From: Bacillota bacterium | GTDB lineage: Bacteria; Bacillota; Sulfobacillia; Thermaerobacterales; Thermaerobacteraceae | DNA length: 12,375 nt | Direction: 5' to 3' | Assembly: GCA_003242195.1 (NCBI GenBank) | Contig: QGUQ01000021.1 | Location: forward strand, 1 to 12,375 | Shown here: positions 1-7,258 of the stretch, one piece after another | How the letters are laid out: each line of letters opens with the position of its first letter | Numbering within the stretch: the stretch's first letter is position 1 | Notes under the pieces: generated by a model | Told to the model about the DNA's origin: nothing | Database searches by the model: none | Seen by the model: the letters and a program-made list of their open reading frames with translations, nothing else | Position numbers and translations under genes: made by a program

Positions 1-153
1 CACGTGCACCGTGACTCCTTGGCGGGCCGCCACGTGGGCCGCCATGCCGAGCCCTGCCGCCGCCAGCAGGAGGCCGGTGACTAGGCCCAGCCAGAATGCG
101 CCGCGCACACCCACCACCCCTTTCACCTGGCATAGTATGCCAGCCTTGTCCAT
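1..153 (-). CDS. small membrane protein, 5' part only (runs off the window)
   Basis: This is the last gene of the run, and only its first ~51 codons lie inside the window. From the ATG at 153 the frame is open to base 1. It reads a short basic start, then a hydrophobic stretch at about residues 20-36 (FWLGLVTGLLLAAAGLG), then AAHVAARQGVTVHV. This looks like one N-terminal membrane anchor followed by the beginning of a soluble or coiled region. The start is uncertain. The ATG at 153 has no clear ribosome binding site, while in-frame GTG codons at 126 and 108 lie downstream of a 17-bp palindrome, and the one at 108 follows an AAAGGGG purine run. The stop of the previous gene is 20 bases upstream of the ATG, so it is probably in the same operon. 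In Bacillus the gene after sigD is swrB, also a single-pass membrane protein; equivalence is only a guess. I do not recognise the family. Confidence 0.5.
   Translation of the reverse strand, partial: MDKAGILCQVKGVVGVRGAFWLGLVTGLLLAAAGLGMAAHVAARQGVTVHV
127..143. promoter_or_regulatory. 17-bp perfect palindrome (possible operator)
   Basis: CTGGCATAGTATGCCAG has two 8-base arms around a single central base and is far richer in A+T than its surroundings. It lies between the stop of the gene at 174 and the GTG start candidates at 126 and 108 of the last gene; if the ATG at 153 is used it falls within codons 4-9. No U-run follows on the minus strand, so it is not an intrinsic terminator, and no convincing -35/-10 pair was found beside it. 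A dimeric regulator binding site or a small RNA hairpin (6-bp stem, 5-base loop) are the possibilities. Confidence 0.35.
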
Positions 154-173
154 GGGTATGCGCGGCCACTCCG

Positions 174-575
174 TCACCCACGCACGTCGAGCCGCAGGCC
201 CTTGACCGGCACATCCTCGGGGACGGGCACAGGCACGTCGGGCTTTGCCGGTTCGCCCGTCTCCCCGTCACCGGGCGAAGCCGCGCCGGCCATCCCCGTG
301 GGCCTTGCCCGGCGCCGGTGCTGGCGCGGCCCGCCGGTATCCGGACCCCGGCCTCCCCCCTCCCCGACGCCCGGGCGGCAGGCTTCTGCGCGGCCGGCCT
401 CGCCGCCCGCCCCCGGCGCCGTCACCTGGTGGCGACGCCGGGCCTCCTGGAGCGCCGCCGCGAAACGCTGAGCCTGGTCCTGGCCGCGGGCGGACTCATC
501 CGCTTGCACCCGCACGCGCTGGGCTTCCGCCGCGGACTGCAGCGCGTGGGAGCCGTCGACGGGACCGACGCTCAA
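174..575 (-). CDS. small flagellar-operon protein downstream of the sigma factor (hypothetical)
   Basis: This 133-residue protein has no membrane segment or signal peptide. Its N-terminus (MSVGPVDGSHALQSAAEAQR) and C-terminus (KGLRLDVRG) resemble an unnamed family that I recall directly after fliA/sigD in many Clostridia. Those proteins begin like MSxGxxDxxxxxPxxxExxR, have a charged low-complexity middle rich in Gln or Lys, and end in a short (I/L)D(I/V)-type tail. Here residues ~30-50 (QDQAQRFAAALQEARRR) look helical and the middle (~52-110) is Gly/Arg/Pro-rich and probably disordered. The start is a TTG whose last two bases overlap the sigma-factor TGA stop (TTGA), preceded by AAGGGGGACGAGG, so translation is probably coupled. 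Position implies a role in flagellar regulation or assembly, but the function is unknown. The family match is from memory, not from a search. Confidence 0.68.
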   Translation of the reverse strand: MSVGPVDGSHALQSAAEAQRVRVQADESARGQDQAQRFAAALQEARRRHQVTAPGAGGEAGRAEACRPGVGEGGGRGPDTGGPRQHRRRARPTGMAGAASPGDGETGEPAKPDVPVPVPEDVPVKGLRLDVRG

Positions 576-1345
576 GCCTCGTCCCCCTTCCCGAACCGGG
601 CCCGAAGCCGCAGGATGGCACGGGTGTGCAACTGGGAGACGCGGGACGGGCTGACACCCAGAACCTCGGCGATCTCCTTCACCGTCAGGCCTTCATAATA
701 ATAGAGGGTCACGATCAGGCGCTCCCGCTCCGGGAGCTCGGCCAGGGCCCGCGCCAGGCGCCGCTTCAGGTCGGCCAGGGTGGCGGCGGCCAGCGGGTCG
801 GGCGCGCTCGGGTCGGCGAGTCTCTCGATGATCGAGCCGCCCGGGTCCTCCTGCTCGCCAGGCAGCAGGTCGTCGAGGGACAGGACGGTGGTCCGTGCCA
901 GGTCCTGCATCAACGCGTCGAATTCCTCCGACGAGAGACCCAGCTCGGCGGCCACTTCCTGGTCCTCTGCCGGCCGGCCCAGGCGCCCTTCCAGGCGCCG
1001 GTAGCACTCCTCCACCTCGCGCGCCCGGCGGCGCAAGCCCTGGGGTACCCAGTCCATGGCCCGCAGGCCGTCGAGGATCGCGCCCCGGATCCGGGTGTAA
1101 GCATACGTCTCGAACTTGACCCCCCGGGAGGGATCGTAGCGGCGGATCGCCTCGATGAGGCCGAACACCCCGTAGCTGATCAGATCGTCCAGCTCCACCT
1201 GGGGTGGCAGGTGCGCCACGAGGCGCCCGGCGATGTACTTGACCAGCGGCAGGTGTTCCCGGATGAGCGCTTCCCACGTGTCCGGGTCGGCCGTCGCCCG
1301 GTAGCGGCGCCACAGCTCGGCTCGCTCGTGGACAGGAGTCGACAC
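572..1345 (-). CDS. fliA: RNA polymerase sigma factor for flagellar operon, FliA/SigD/WhiG type
   Basis: A complete 257-residue sigma-28-family factor, the usual length for SigD/FliA. Region 2 (about residues 31-101) carries LPLVKYIAGRLVAHLPPQVE, DDLISYGVFGLIEAIRRYDP and FETYAYTRIRGAILDGLR, the core-binding and -10 recognition helices. A short region 3 follows (~104-150). Region 4 (~200-250) has LPERERLIVTLYYYEGLT and the helix-turn-helix VKEIAEVLGVSPSRVSQLHTRA. The protein directs RNA polymerase to late flagellar promoters and is normally held by the anti-sigma factor FlgM, which is not in this window. The start is GTG, 9 bases or so after a GGAGGGAGGGG purine tract. It lies 24 bases after the PilZ gene and overlaps the next gene at TTGA. 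Position at the end of the export-gate operon matches Bacillus sigD. The family is sure; the exact name (SigD or FliA) is by convention. Confidence 0.96.
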   Translation of the reverse strand: MSTPVHERAELWRRYRATADPDTWEALIREHLPLVKYIAGRLVAHLPPQVELDDLISYGVFGLIEAIRRYDPSRGVKFETYAYTRIRGAILDGLRAMDWVPQGLRRRAREVEECYRRLEGRLGRPAEDQEVAAELGLSSEEFDALMQDLARTTVLSLDDLLPGEQEDPGGSIIERLADPSAPDPLAAATLADLKRRLARALAELPERERLIVTLYYYEGLTVKEIAEVLGVSPSRVSQLHTRAILRLRARFGKGDEA

Positions 1346-1369
1346 CGTGTCCCCCCTCCCTCCGCGGCT

Positions 1370-2020
1370 TCAGCCCAGCAGGCGCCGGCGACGGGCCTGC
1401 TCGGCCAGGATGAACCCGGCGATCCGGTCCTGGACCCTCGGGTCGATCTCGGTGAACTGGATCCCGTACTCCCGGCCGCCGTCCCGCCCCTCCACGACGC
1501 GCACCACCCGGCCCCTGGCGGCCGCCTCCCAGCCGCCGGGGAAGGTGACGCGCAGGGCCACCAGCTCCCCCGGGCGCAGGGGCTCGTCACAGCGCAGGCG
1601 CAGGCCACCCCCGCTGAGGTCGCACGTCCGGGCGTCCCAGCCCTCGTCCGGCGCGTCGACGCGGGTCACCCGCACGGGGAGGTTCACATCCAACCGCACC
1701 CAGTTCCGCCGCTGGACCCGCTCGACGCGGCGCGGTGCCGCCAGGTGAAGCTCGGGCTCCGGCTCCACCGACGCCCCGATGACGACGGTCTCGAATCCGT
1801 ACAGGCCGCGATCGGACCGGTCATCGGCCGGATCGCGGTAGACGACCCTCACCGGTGAACCCACCGGGGGTACGAGCCAGCGCCGGTGAACCATGGGTAG
1901 GGCCAGCACGACCCGCTCCTCGTCGGCCGCCAGCACGTATGTGCGCAGCGGCCCCCGCCGTTCGGGTCCCAGAAGGGTGACCTCCACCGGCTGGTTAGTC
2001 CTGAGCTGCAACGGCACCAC
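1370..2020 (-). CDS. PilZ-domain c-di-GMP effector, YcgR/DgrA-like flagellar brake
   Basis: A 216-residue protein with the YcgR-type layout. An N-terminal beta-rich domain (about residues 5-95) is followed by a PilZ domain (~100-205). The two c-di-GMP-binding signatures are intact: RxxxR is R105-NWV-R109, and (D/N)xSxxG is D134-LSGG-G139. The domain end, EYGIQFTEIDPRVQDRIAGFI, is typical of the family. YcgR-like proteins bind c-di-GMP and slow or reverse the motor by contacting the switch or stator; the B. subtilis relative (YpfA/DgrA, also MotI) acts on MotA. The start is a GTG-GTG pair at 2020/2017 inside the 3' end of flhG (26-base overlap), preceded only by a weak ACGGGG, so translation probably depends on flhG. 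The gene occupies the place where Bacillus has cheB-A-W-C-D, between flhG and sigD. Confidence 0.93.
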   Translation of the reverse strand: MVPLQLRTNQPVEVTLLGPERRGPLRTYVLAADEERVVLALPMVHRRWLVPPVGSPVRVVYRDPADDRSDRGLYGFETVVIGASVEPEPELHLAAPRRVERVQRRNWVRLDVNLPVRVTRVDAPDEGWDARTCDLSGGGLRLRCDEPLRPGELVALRVTFPGGWEAAARGRVVRVVEGRDGGREYGIQFTEIDPRVQDRIAGFILAEQARRRRLLG

Positions 2021-2834
2021 CCCGTTTCAGCGCCGGAATGCCCAGCCGCGCCATGAAGGCCAGCAGGCCCCCAGTGGCCGGCGCCGGCAGGCCCAGCAGG
2101 CGCGCGGCCATGGTCAGGATCGCCCGGGCCGCCGGGCTCCCGGGCGCCACGGCCAGCAAGGGCACCTGGCGGCGCACGGCGGCGCGAAGGTGGGCATCGA
2201 AGGGCACGGACCCCAGGTACTGCACCTGCACGCCGAGGAACGTGGCGCAGACGGCGGCCAGCCGTTCGCACACGGCGCGGCCTTCCCGCTCGTCGCGCAC
2301 CTGGTTGGCCACCAGCCACAGTCGGGCTCCGGGGTTGTGGGTCGCCACGAGTTTGATCACCGCGTAGGCGTCCGCCATGGACGTTGGCTCGCCGGTGGTC
2401 ACCACCAGGAGCTCCCGCGCGGCCACCAGCTGGGGCCGCACGGGACCGGTGAGCCCTGCACCGCCGTCCACGATCACCAACTGCCAGTCGCGCCGGGCGA
2501 CCTCGGAGAGCACCTTGCGCCACCGGATGCCGTCCAGGGGCGGCAAGTCCACCAGGCCATTGCCACCGGCCAGCAGGTCGATGCCCCCCGGTCCGGGCAC
2601 CACGGCCTCTGCCAGGGAACAGCGGCCGTGGAGCACGTCGGCCAGGTGGTGACGCGGGCTGACACCCGCCAGGATGTCGGCGTTCCCCAGGCCGAGATCG
2701 GCGTCCAGCAGGAGCACGGTCCGTCCCAGGCGGCGGGCGGCCAGTGCCAGGTTGAGGCTGATGTTGCTCTTGCCGACGCCACCCTTGCCGCTGGTCACCA
2801 GGATGGTGCGCGCCCGTTCAGCCAGCCCCTCCAC
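1995..2834 (-). CDS. flhG: MinD-like ATPase FlhG (YlxH), flagellar number/placement
   Basis: A MinD/ParA-family ATPase of about 279 residues. It has a deviant Walker A SGKGGVGKSN at residues 15-24, LLLDADLGLGNADIL as the switch/Walker A' region, LVIVDGGAGL as Walker B, and TTGEPTSMADAYAVIK. Near the C-terminus GGLLAFMARLGIPALKRG looks like the amphipathic MinD-type membrane-targeting helix. FlhG works with FlhF to control flagellar number and place. The start chosen is GTG 2834, six bases after AGGAGGTG (2841-2848); the GTG at 2843 lies on top of that ribosome binding site. The gene overlaps the end of flhF by 17 bases. The conserved N-terminal DQAxxLR element, which in Bacillus YlxH stimulates the FlhF GTPase, is absent: the protein begins MEGLAERAR directly before the ATPase fold. 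Its stop (TAA, 1995) lies inside the PilZ gene. Confidence 0.95.
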   Translation of the reverse strand: MEGLAERARTILVTSGKGGVGKSNISLNLALAARRLGRTVLLLDADLGLGNADILAGVSPRHHLADVLHGRCSLAEAVVPGPGGIDLLAGGNGLVDLPPLDGIRWRKVLSEVARRDWQLVIVDGGAGLTGPVRPQLVAARELLVVTTGEPTSMADAYAVIKLVATHNPGARLWLVANQVRDEREGRAVCERLAAVCATFLGVQVQYLGSVPFDAHLRAAVRRQVPLLAVAPGSPAARAILTMAARLLGLPAPATGGLLAFMARLGIPALKRGGAVAAQD

Positions 2835-4053
2835 GGCCGCCACCTCCTCCCACCGGCGCCACCCGGGCCTCCCGATCGAGCCACGGGGAAAGGGCCTCGG
2901 GCGTGGCGGTCACCAGATCCTCGGGCACCCGCTGGCCGCAGCCTACCAGGGCCAGGGGCCAGCCCCACGTCGCGGCCCGCTCCAGCAAGGCCCGGGGCGA
3001 GACGGTCTCGTCGACCTTGGTCACCACCAGGTCGGTGACGCCGATGCCCCGCACCGCCCGGGCGAGGTCCTCGGCGTCCGCCGGCGAGAGGACCGCCGGC
3101 AACACCAACAACACCCGGTCGGGAGCTGCCGCGGCGACGACCCGCGCCATCTCCGCAACGACCTCGGGCAGCCGGTAGCTCCTGCCCGCCGTGTCCACCA
3201 GCACGAGATCGGCCTGGCTGCGCAGCCGCTCCACGTAGGCGGCCACCTCCGCCGCCGAGTAGGCGACGGCCAGCTCGGAGCCCAGAACCTGGGCGTAGGC
3301 CTCCAGCTGGGCAGTGGCGGCCAGTCGATAGGTATCCGCCGCCACCAGGGCCACCCGCAAGCCCCGCTCGAGGGTGGCGTGGGCCGCTAGCTTGGCCAGT
3401 GTGGTCGTCTTCCCCGCACCCGTCGGGCCAATGGCCACCACGACCCCCGACAGGGGAGGGGTGGCGGCCAGGCGCAGGCCCGGCGGCAGGGCTCCCCCGG
3501 GCGCCTGGCGACCTCCCGGCGATGCCGGCGGGTCGGGAGCCACCGGCACGCCATCGGCCCCGGCTCCGGCTGACCCGCCCCCGCCCGGCCGGCGGGGCGC
3601 CTGGGGGCCTGTCCCTTCCCTTGGCCTGATGGTGGGCACCAGCGGCTGGTCGCCGACCGTCACGTCCAGGCGTTGGCTGCCGGCGGTAGCCGGGAGGGCG
3701 CTCGTCCCCGTTTCCCCGGCCCGCGGCATGGTGCCCGTCACCGTTGGACCGTCGCCGGCCGGAAGGCCATTGACCGAGGGCGCCGTGGCCGGTCCCCCGC
3801 CCCCGGCCGGGCGGCCGTTGGCCGCGGGCACGGCCGCCTGCCGGCGGCTCCCGGCCCTCCGGGCCGTCCTCGGCCCTTCGTCCCACGCGACCGTTACCTC
3901 GACCAGGGGACGCCCGAAGAGCCCGAAGACCGTTCGCCAGCCCCCCTCGCGCACGCGCCGGGTGGCCAGGATCACCGCATCGTCGCCGATCTCCGACCGG
4001 ATCTGCTGCAGCGCCGCCCGCATGTCGGGCGCCCGGAAACGCTTGATCTTCAC
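2818..4053 (-). CDS. flhF: SRP-type GTPase FlhF, flagellar placement
   Basis: A 411-residue protein starting MKIKRFRAPDMRAALQQIR, the typical FlhF N-terminal B domain (residues 1-55). A long linker rich in Pro, Gly and Ala follows (~60-200), then the NG GTPase domain. Motifs are GPTGAGKTTT (209-218, P-loop), ADTYRLAATAQLEAYA (239-254, SRP-family insertion box), DTAGRS (287-292) and TKVDE (345-349; usually TKLDE). FlhF forms GTP-dependent dimers and marks the site of the first flagellar parts at the membrane, with FlhG as partner. The GTG start overlaps the flhA stop as GTGA, and the 3' end overlaps flhG. The last residues (VGGGGGRGGAG) are low complexity and coincide with the ribosome binding site of flhG. 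The linker holds two similar stretches (NGRPAGGG and NGLPAGDG) but otherwise has no recognisable motif. Confidence 0.97.
   Translation of the reverse strand: MKIKRFRAPDMRAALQQIRSEIGDDAVILATRRVREGGWRTVFGLFGRPLVEVTVAWDEGPRTARRAGSRRQAAVPAANGRPAGGGGPATAPSVNGLPAGDGPTVTGTMPRAGETGTSALPATAGSQRLDVTVGDQPLVPTIRPREGTGPQAPRRPGGGGSAGAGADGVPVAPDPPASPGGRQAPGGALPPGLRLAATPPLSGVVVAIGPTGAGKTTTLAKLAAHATLERGLRVALVAADTYRLAATAQLEAYAQVLGSELAVAYSAAEVAAYVERLRSQADLVLVDTAGRSYRLPEVVAEMARVVAAAAPDRVLLVLPAVLSPADAEDLARAVRGIGVTDLVVTKVDETVSPRALLERAATWGWPLALVGCGQRVPEDLVTATPEALSPWLDREARVAPVGGGGGRGGAG
2841..2848 (-). promoter_or_regulatory. ribosome binding site of flhG (decides the start at 2834)
   Basis: AGGAGGTG on the minus strand, six bases before GTG 2834. 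The alternative GTG at 2843 lies within this motif and could not use it. The site is embedded in the Gly-rich C-terminal codons of flhF. Confidence 0.65.
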
Positions 4054-6125
4054 ACCCGGATCACCCCGACGGTCTCCACCTGGAGATGCGGCACCAGTTC
4101 GTTATAGGAGACCACCGTGAGGTTGGGCACAGCTGATTCCAGCAGCCGGTAGAGGTGCAAGCGGATCACGGGCGCGCACAGGACCACGGGCTCGATGCCC
4201 TGGGTGGCGACCCGGCGCACCTCCGCCTGGGCGGCCCGCAGCAACCTGGCCAGCCAGTCGGGGGGTGGCGCCGGGTGGCTGCCGCCCGGCCCCTGCTGGA
4301 GGGAATCCCGGATGGCCTGTTCGACGGCCGCGTCGATGGTGATCACCCGCAGGCGCCCTTCCCGCACGGGCAACCGCTCGGAGATCTGGGGCGCCAGCTC
4401 GTGCCGCACGTACTCGGTCAACAGGTCCACGTCCCGGGTCTGCGGCGCGTGGTCGGCCAGGGCCTCGCCGATGGTGATCAGGTCGCGGATGGGCACGCCT
4501 TCCCGCAGCAGGTTCTGGAGGACCTTCTGCACCTCGCCCAGGCTCAGGTGCTGGAGCAGTTCCTCCACCAGGGCCGGCGCCGTCTCCCGCAACGCGTCCA
4601 GCAGCTGGCGGGTGTCCTGCCGCGTCAGCAGGCGGTGGGCATGGCGGCGCAGCAACTCCGACAGGTGGGTGGCCAGGACCGACGTGGGATCCACCACGGT
4701 GTAACCTGCCAGCTCGGCCCGCTCCCGGTCCTCGGCGGCGATCCAACGGGCGGGAAGGCCGAAGGCCGGCTCCACCGTCTCCATGCCCTCGATGGGCTCG
4801 GTTTCCAGGCCCGTGGCCATGGCCAGATAGCGATCGGGCATGAGCTGCCCGCGGCCGGCCTCGGCGCCCCGCAACCGGATGACGTAGGTGTGGCTGTCCA
4901 GCAGCATGTTGTCCCGTACCCGCACCAGGGGCACCACGATGCCCAGGTCCTGGGCCAGCTGCCGGCGAATGGCCGCCACGCGGGCCAGCAGGTCGCCTCC
5001 CCGGGACTCGTCCGCCAGGCTCAGGAGACCGTAACCCAGCTCGATCTCGATGGGATCCACCTGGATGGCCGCCGCCGGCTCCGCCTGGACCCGGGCAGCC
5101 CGTTCCGCCTCGGCCGACCTGGCGGCTTCCTCCTCCCGCCGCCGGCGCTCCTGGCGCCTCAGTCCGATGGCACCCGCCAGGGCGACGCCCGCCAGGATCA
5201 GAAAGGGAACCTTGGGCAGGCCGGGCACCAGCGCCAGCAGTACCAGGAAGATGGCCGCGATCTGCAACACCCGGGGATTGGAGAACACCTGCTGGCGGAG
5301 CTCGCTGCCCAGGTTGTCCTCGCCGGCCGCCCTGGTGACGACGATGCCCGTGGCGGTGGACAGCAGGAGGGCCGGGATCTGGGCCACCAGGGCATCGCCC
5401 ACCGACAGCAGGCAGTACGTGTCCACGGCGTCGGCCAGGGGGCGGCCGTCCCGCAGCACGCCGATCAGGATGCCGCCGATCAGGTTGATGAAGGTGATGA
5501 TCACTCCGGCGATGGCATCGCCCTTGACGAACTTGCTGGCGCCGTCCATGGCCCCGTAGAAGTCGGCCTCCCGAGCCACCCGCTGCCGCCGGGCCCGGGC
5601 CTCCTGCTCGTCGATCACGCCGGCCGCGAGGTCCGCGTCGATGCTCATCTGCTTGCCGGGCAGGGCATCCAGGGTGAACCGCGCGGCCACCTCGGCGACA
5701 CGCTCGGCACCCCGCGTGATGACCACGAACTGGATGATCACCAGGATGAAGAACACCACCAGCCCGACCACCAGGTCGCCGCCCACCACGAAGTGACCGA
5801 ACTGGCGGATGATGGCCCCCGCATCACCCTGGAGGAGGATGAGCCGCGTGGCGGAGACGTTCAGGGCCAGGCGGAAGAGGGTAGCCAGCAGGAGCAGGGA
5901 AGGAAACACGGCCATCTCCAGCGGCTCCTGGGTGTACATGGTCATGAGCAGGACCACCAGGGCGAAGGTCAGGTTGGTGGCGATGAGCACGTCCAGCACG
6001 GGCGCCGGCAGGGGGACGACCATCATGACCACCACGGTGACGACCAGCGCCGCCACCGCGGTGTCGGCAGAAGCCGACAGGTGTGTCAGCAGCGTGGAGC
6101 CCGTGCCGGTCACCTGCCTTGCCAA
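4050..6125 (-). CDS. flhA: flagellar export gate protein FlhA
   Basis: The 691-residue main component of the flagellar type III export gate, at normal family length. Residues ~20-330 hold about eight membrane helices. They include the FHIPEP-family signature region around VVITRGAERVAEVAARFTLD and ALPGKQMSIDADLAAGVIDE, which faces the cytoplasm and couples proton flow to export. After a charged linker (RRQERRRREEEAARSAEAER) the cytoplasmic domain (~350-691) begins with DPIEIELGYGLLSLADESRG; it forms the nonamer ring that receives chaperone-substrate complexes. The start is TTG at 6125, chosen because GGAGGTGAT (6131-6139) lies five bases upstream and the N-terminus then matches the usual length. 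An in-frame GTG at 6113 (GTGA with the flhB stop) is the alternative. It overlaps flhB by 16 bases and flhF by GTGA. Confidence 0.98.
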   Translation of the reverse strand: MARQVTGTGSTLLTHLSASADTAVAALVVTVVVMMVVPLPAPVLDVLIATNLTFALVVLLMTMYTQEPLEMAVFPSLLLLATLFRLALNVSATRLILLQGDAGAIIRQFGHFVVGGDLVVGLVVFFILVIIQFVVITRGAERVAEVAARFTLDALPGKQMSIDADLAAGVIDEQEARARRQRVAREADFYGAMDGASKFVKGDAIAGVIITFINLIGGILIGVLRDGRPLADAVDTYCLLSVGDALVAQIPALLLSTATGIVVTRAAGEDNLGSELRQQVFSNPRVLQIAAIFLVLLALVPGLPKVPFLILAGVALAGAIGLRRQERRRREEEAARSAEAERAARVQAEPAAAIQVDPIEIELGYGLLSLADESRGGDLLARVAAIRRQLAQDLGIVVPLVRVRDNMLLDSHTYVIRLRGAEAGRGQLMPDRYLAMATGLETEPIEGMETVEPAFGLPARWIAAEDRERAELAGYTVVDPTSVLATHLSELLRRHAHRLLTRQDTRQLLDALRETAPALVEELLQHLSLGEVQKVLQNLLREGVPIRDLITIGEALADHAPQTRDVDLLTEYVRHELAPQISERLPVREGRLRVITIDAAVEQAIRDSLQQGPGGSHPAPPPDWLARLLRAAQAEVRRVATQGIEPVVLCAPVIRLHLYRLLESAVPNLTVVSYNELVPHLQVETVGVIRV

Positions 6126-7258
6126 GCCCCATCACCTCCCAGCTCCCGTGGCCCCGCCACCGGCGCCGCGTAGCCCCTGAGGCGCCAGACGAAGGCCAGG
6201 ACCTCGGCGACGGCGACGTAGAACTCTTCCGGGATCTCCTGGCCCACCTCCACCGCCTGGTACAGGGCGCGGGCCAAGGGCGGCTCTTCCATGATCGGGA
6301 CGCCGTGTTCCTCCGCCAGGGCCCGGATCCGCGCCGCGAGCGCATTCCGGCCCTTGGCCACGACCACCGGTGCCGCCATGGTCGCCGGATCGTAGCGGAG
6401 GGCGACGGCATACCGGGTCGGGTTGGTCACCACCACATCGGCGCGGGGCACCTCGTGCAGCATGCGCTGGCGTACCAGCTGGCGCTGCCGCTGCCGCAGC
6501 CGCTGCCGGAGCAAGGGATCGCCCTCGGTCTCCTTCTGGTCCTGCTTCCACTCCTGGACCGACATCCGCAGTGAACGCTGGTGCTCCCAGCGCTGGTAGG
6601 CGTAGTCCAGCACGGCCACCGCCAGGTAGGCGCCCGCCCCCCAGAGGAACAGGCGCCGGGCCCAGGCCGCTGCCTCCAGGAGGGCGGCGGCGGGCGGGGC
6701 GCCCAGAGCCGACAGCAGCTCCGCCCGGGCCGCCAGCACGCCCCGGACCAGGACCGCGCCCACGAAGGCCACCTTGAGCAGCGCCTTGAGAAGCTCCACC
6801 AGCGCCCGCCGGGACCAGAGCCGCCGCAGTCCGGCGATGGGATCCAGACGGTCGAGGCGCGGTGCGAGGGGCACGGAGGTGAACACCAGCCCGGCCTGGG
6901 CGGCTCCCGCCACCAGCACCACGCCCCAGGCCACCAGTGCCAGGGGCGCCGCTGCCCTCAACCCCCCGAGGGCGGCCTGCCGGAGCAAGGCGGCCACATC
7001 GGCCACGGTCCAGTCGCGGGTAGGGGGCGTCGACCAGAACTGGGCGGCCGTGCGCCCGAGGGCGGTGGCCGCGGCGGGTACCAGCACCCCGGCCGCCAGT
7101 GCCGCCGCCAGCAGGGACAGGGCGGCCAGGAGGTCCTGGCTACGGGCCACCTCGCCCCGGCGGCGTGCCTCCCGCAGGCGCCGGGGCGTCGGCGGCAAGA
7201 CCTTTTCCTGGGCGAAGAGCTGCAGGGCCATCCGGCGGCGGGGTCCCGTGCCCGTCAC
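6110..7258 (-). CDS. flhB: flagellar export switch protein FlhB
   Basis: An autoprotease of the export gate that switches substrate class from rod/hook to filament proteins. It is about 382 residues. The N-terminus is typical (LQLFAQEKVLPPTPRRLREA, RRRGEVARSQDL), with four membrane helices at roughly 40-60, 95-125, 150-175 and 195-220 and a charged cytoplasmic linker (QEWKQDQKETEGDPLLRQRLR). The self-cleavage site is NPTR (residues 279-282), where most FlhB have NPTH; cleavage falls between Asn and Pro, which are both kept. The start chosen is GTG 7258, which overlaps the fliR stop (GTGA) and has GGAGG ten bases upstream. An ATG at 7231 gives a 373-residue form with a poorer ribosome binding site. 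The linker is rich in Arg-Gln repeats, probably a compositional effect. FlhB is not fused to FliR here. Confidence 0.97.
   Translation of the reverse strand: MTGTGPRRRMALQLFAQEKVLPPTPRRLREARRRGEVARSQDLLAALSLLAAALAAGVLVPAAATALGRTAAQFWSTPPTRDWTVADVAALLRQAALGGLRAAAPLALVAWGVVLVAGAAQAGLVFTSVPLAPRLDRLDPIAGLRRLWSRRALVELLKALLKVAFVGAVLVRGVLAARAELLSALGAPPAAALLEAAAWARRLFLWGAGAYLAVAVLDYAYQRWEHQRSLRMSVQEWKQDQKETEGDPLLRQRLRQRQRQLVRQRMLHEVPRADVVVTNPTRYAVALRYDPATMAAPVVVAKGRNALAARIRALAEEHGVPIMEEPPLARALYQAVEVGQEIPEEFYVAVAEVLAFVWRLRGYAAPVAGPRELGGDGAWQGR
6131..6139 (-). promoter_or_regulatory. ribosome binding site of flhA (decides a TTG start)
   Basis: GGAGGTGAT on the minus strand matches the 16S rRNA 3' end in all nine bases and lies five bases before TTG 6125. 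It favours the TTG over the downstream GTG at 6113, which would sit about 17 bases away. Confidence 0.75.

Noticed and set aside
23..45. GGGCCGCCA direct repeat with period 13
   Set aside because: A short repeat from Ala codons (AAHVAA) in GC-rich DNA; not distinct from background.
154..173. Possible promoter or terminator between the last two genes
   Set aside because: TGGACA and CATACT-like elements on the minus strand are only 7 bases apart, and no hairpin is followed by a U-run.
245..1858. 537-codon open frame on the plus strand
   Set aside because: Antisense to the post-sigma gene, the sigma factor and the PilZ gene; a GC-bias shadow.
3470..3880. Pro/Gly-rich region of flhF as a possible insertion
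   Set aside because: A low-complexity linker between the B and NG domains is normal in FlhF, and the reading frame and codon use continue without a break.
2795..3886. 363-codon minus-strand frame overlapping flhF
   Set aside because: A shifted frame of flhF with Gly/Arg-rich low-complexity sequence; flhF itself has all GTPase motifs.
4155..6173. 672-codon open frame on the plus strand
   Set aside because: It lies exactly antisense to flhA, encodes a His/Gln/Gly-rich sequence with no domain, and arises from the high-GC codon pattern of the opposite strand.
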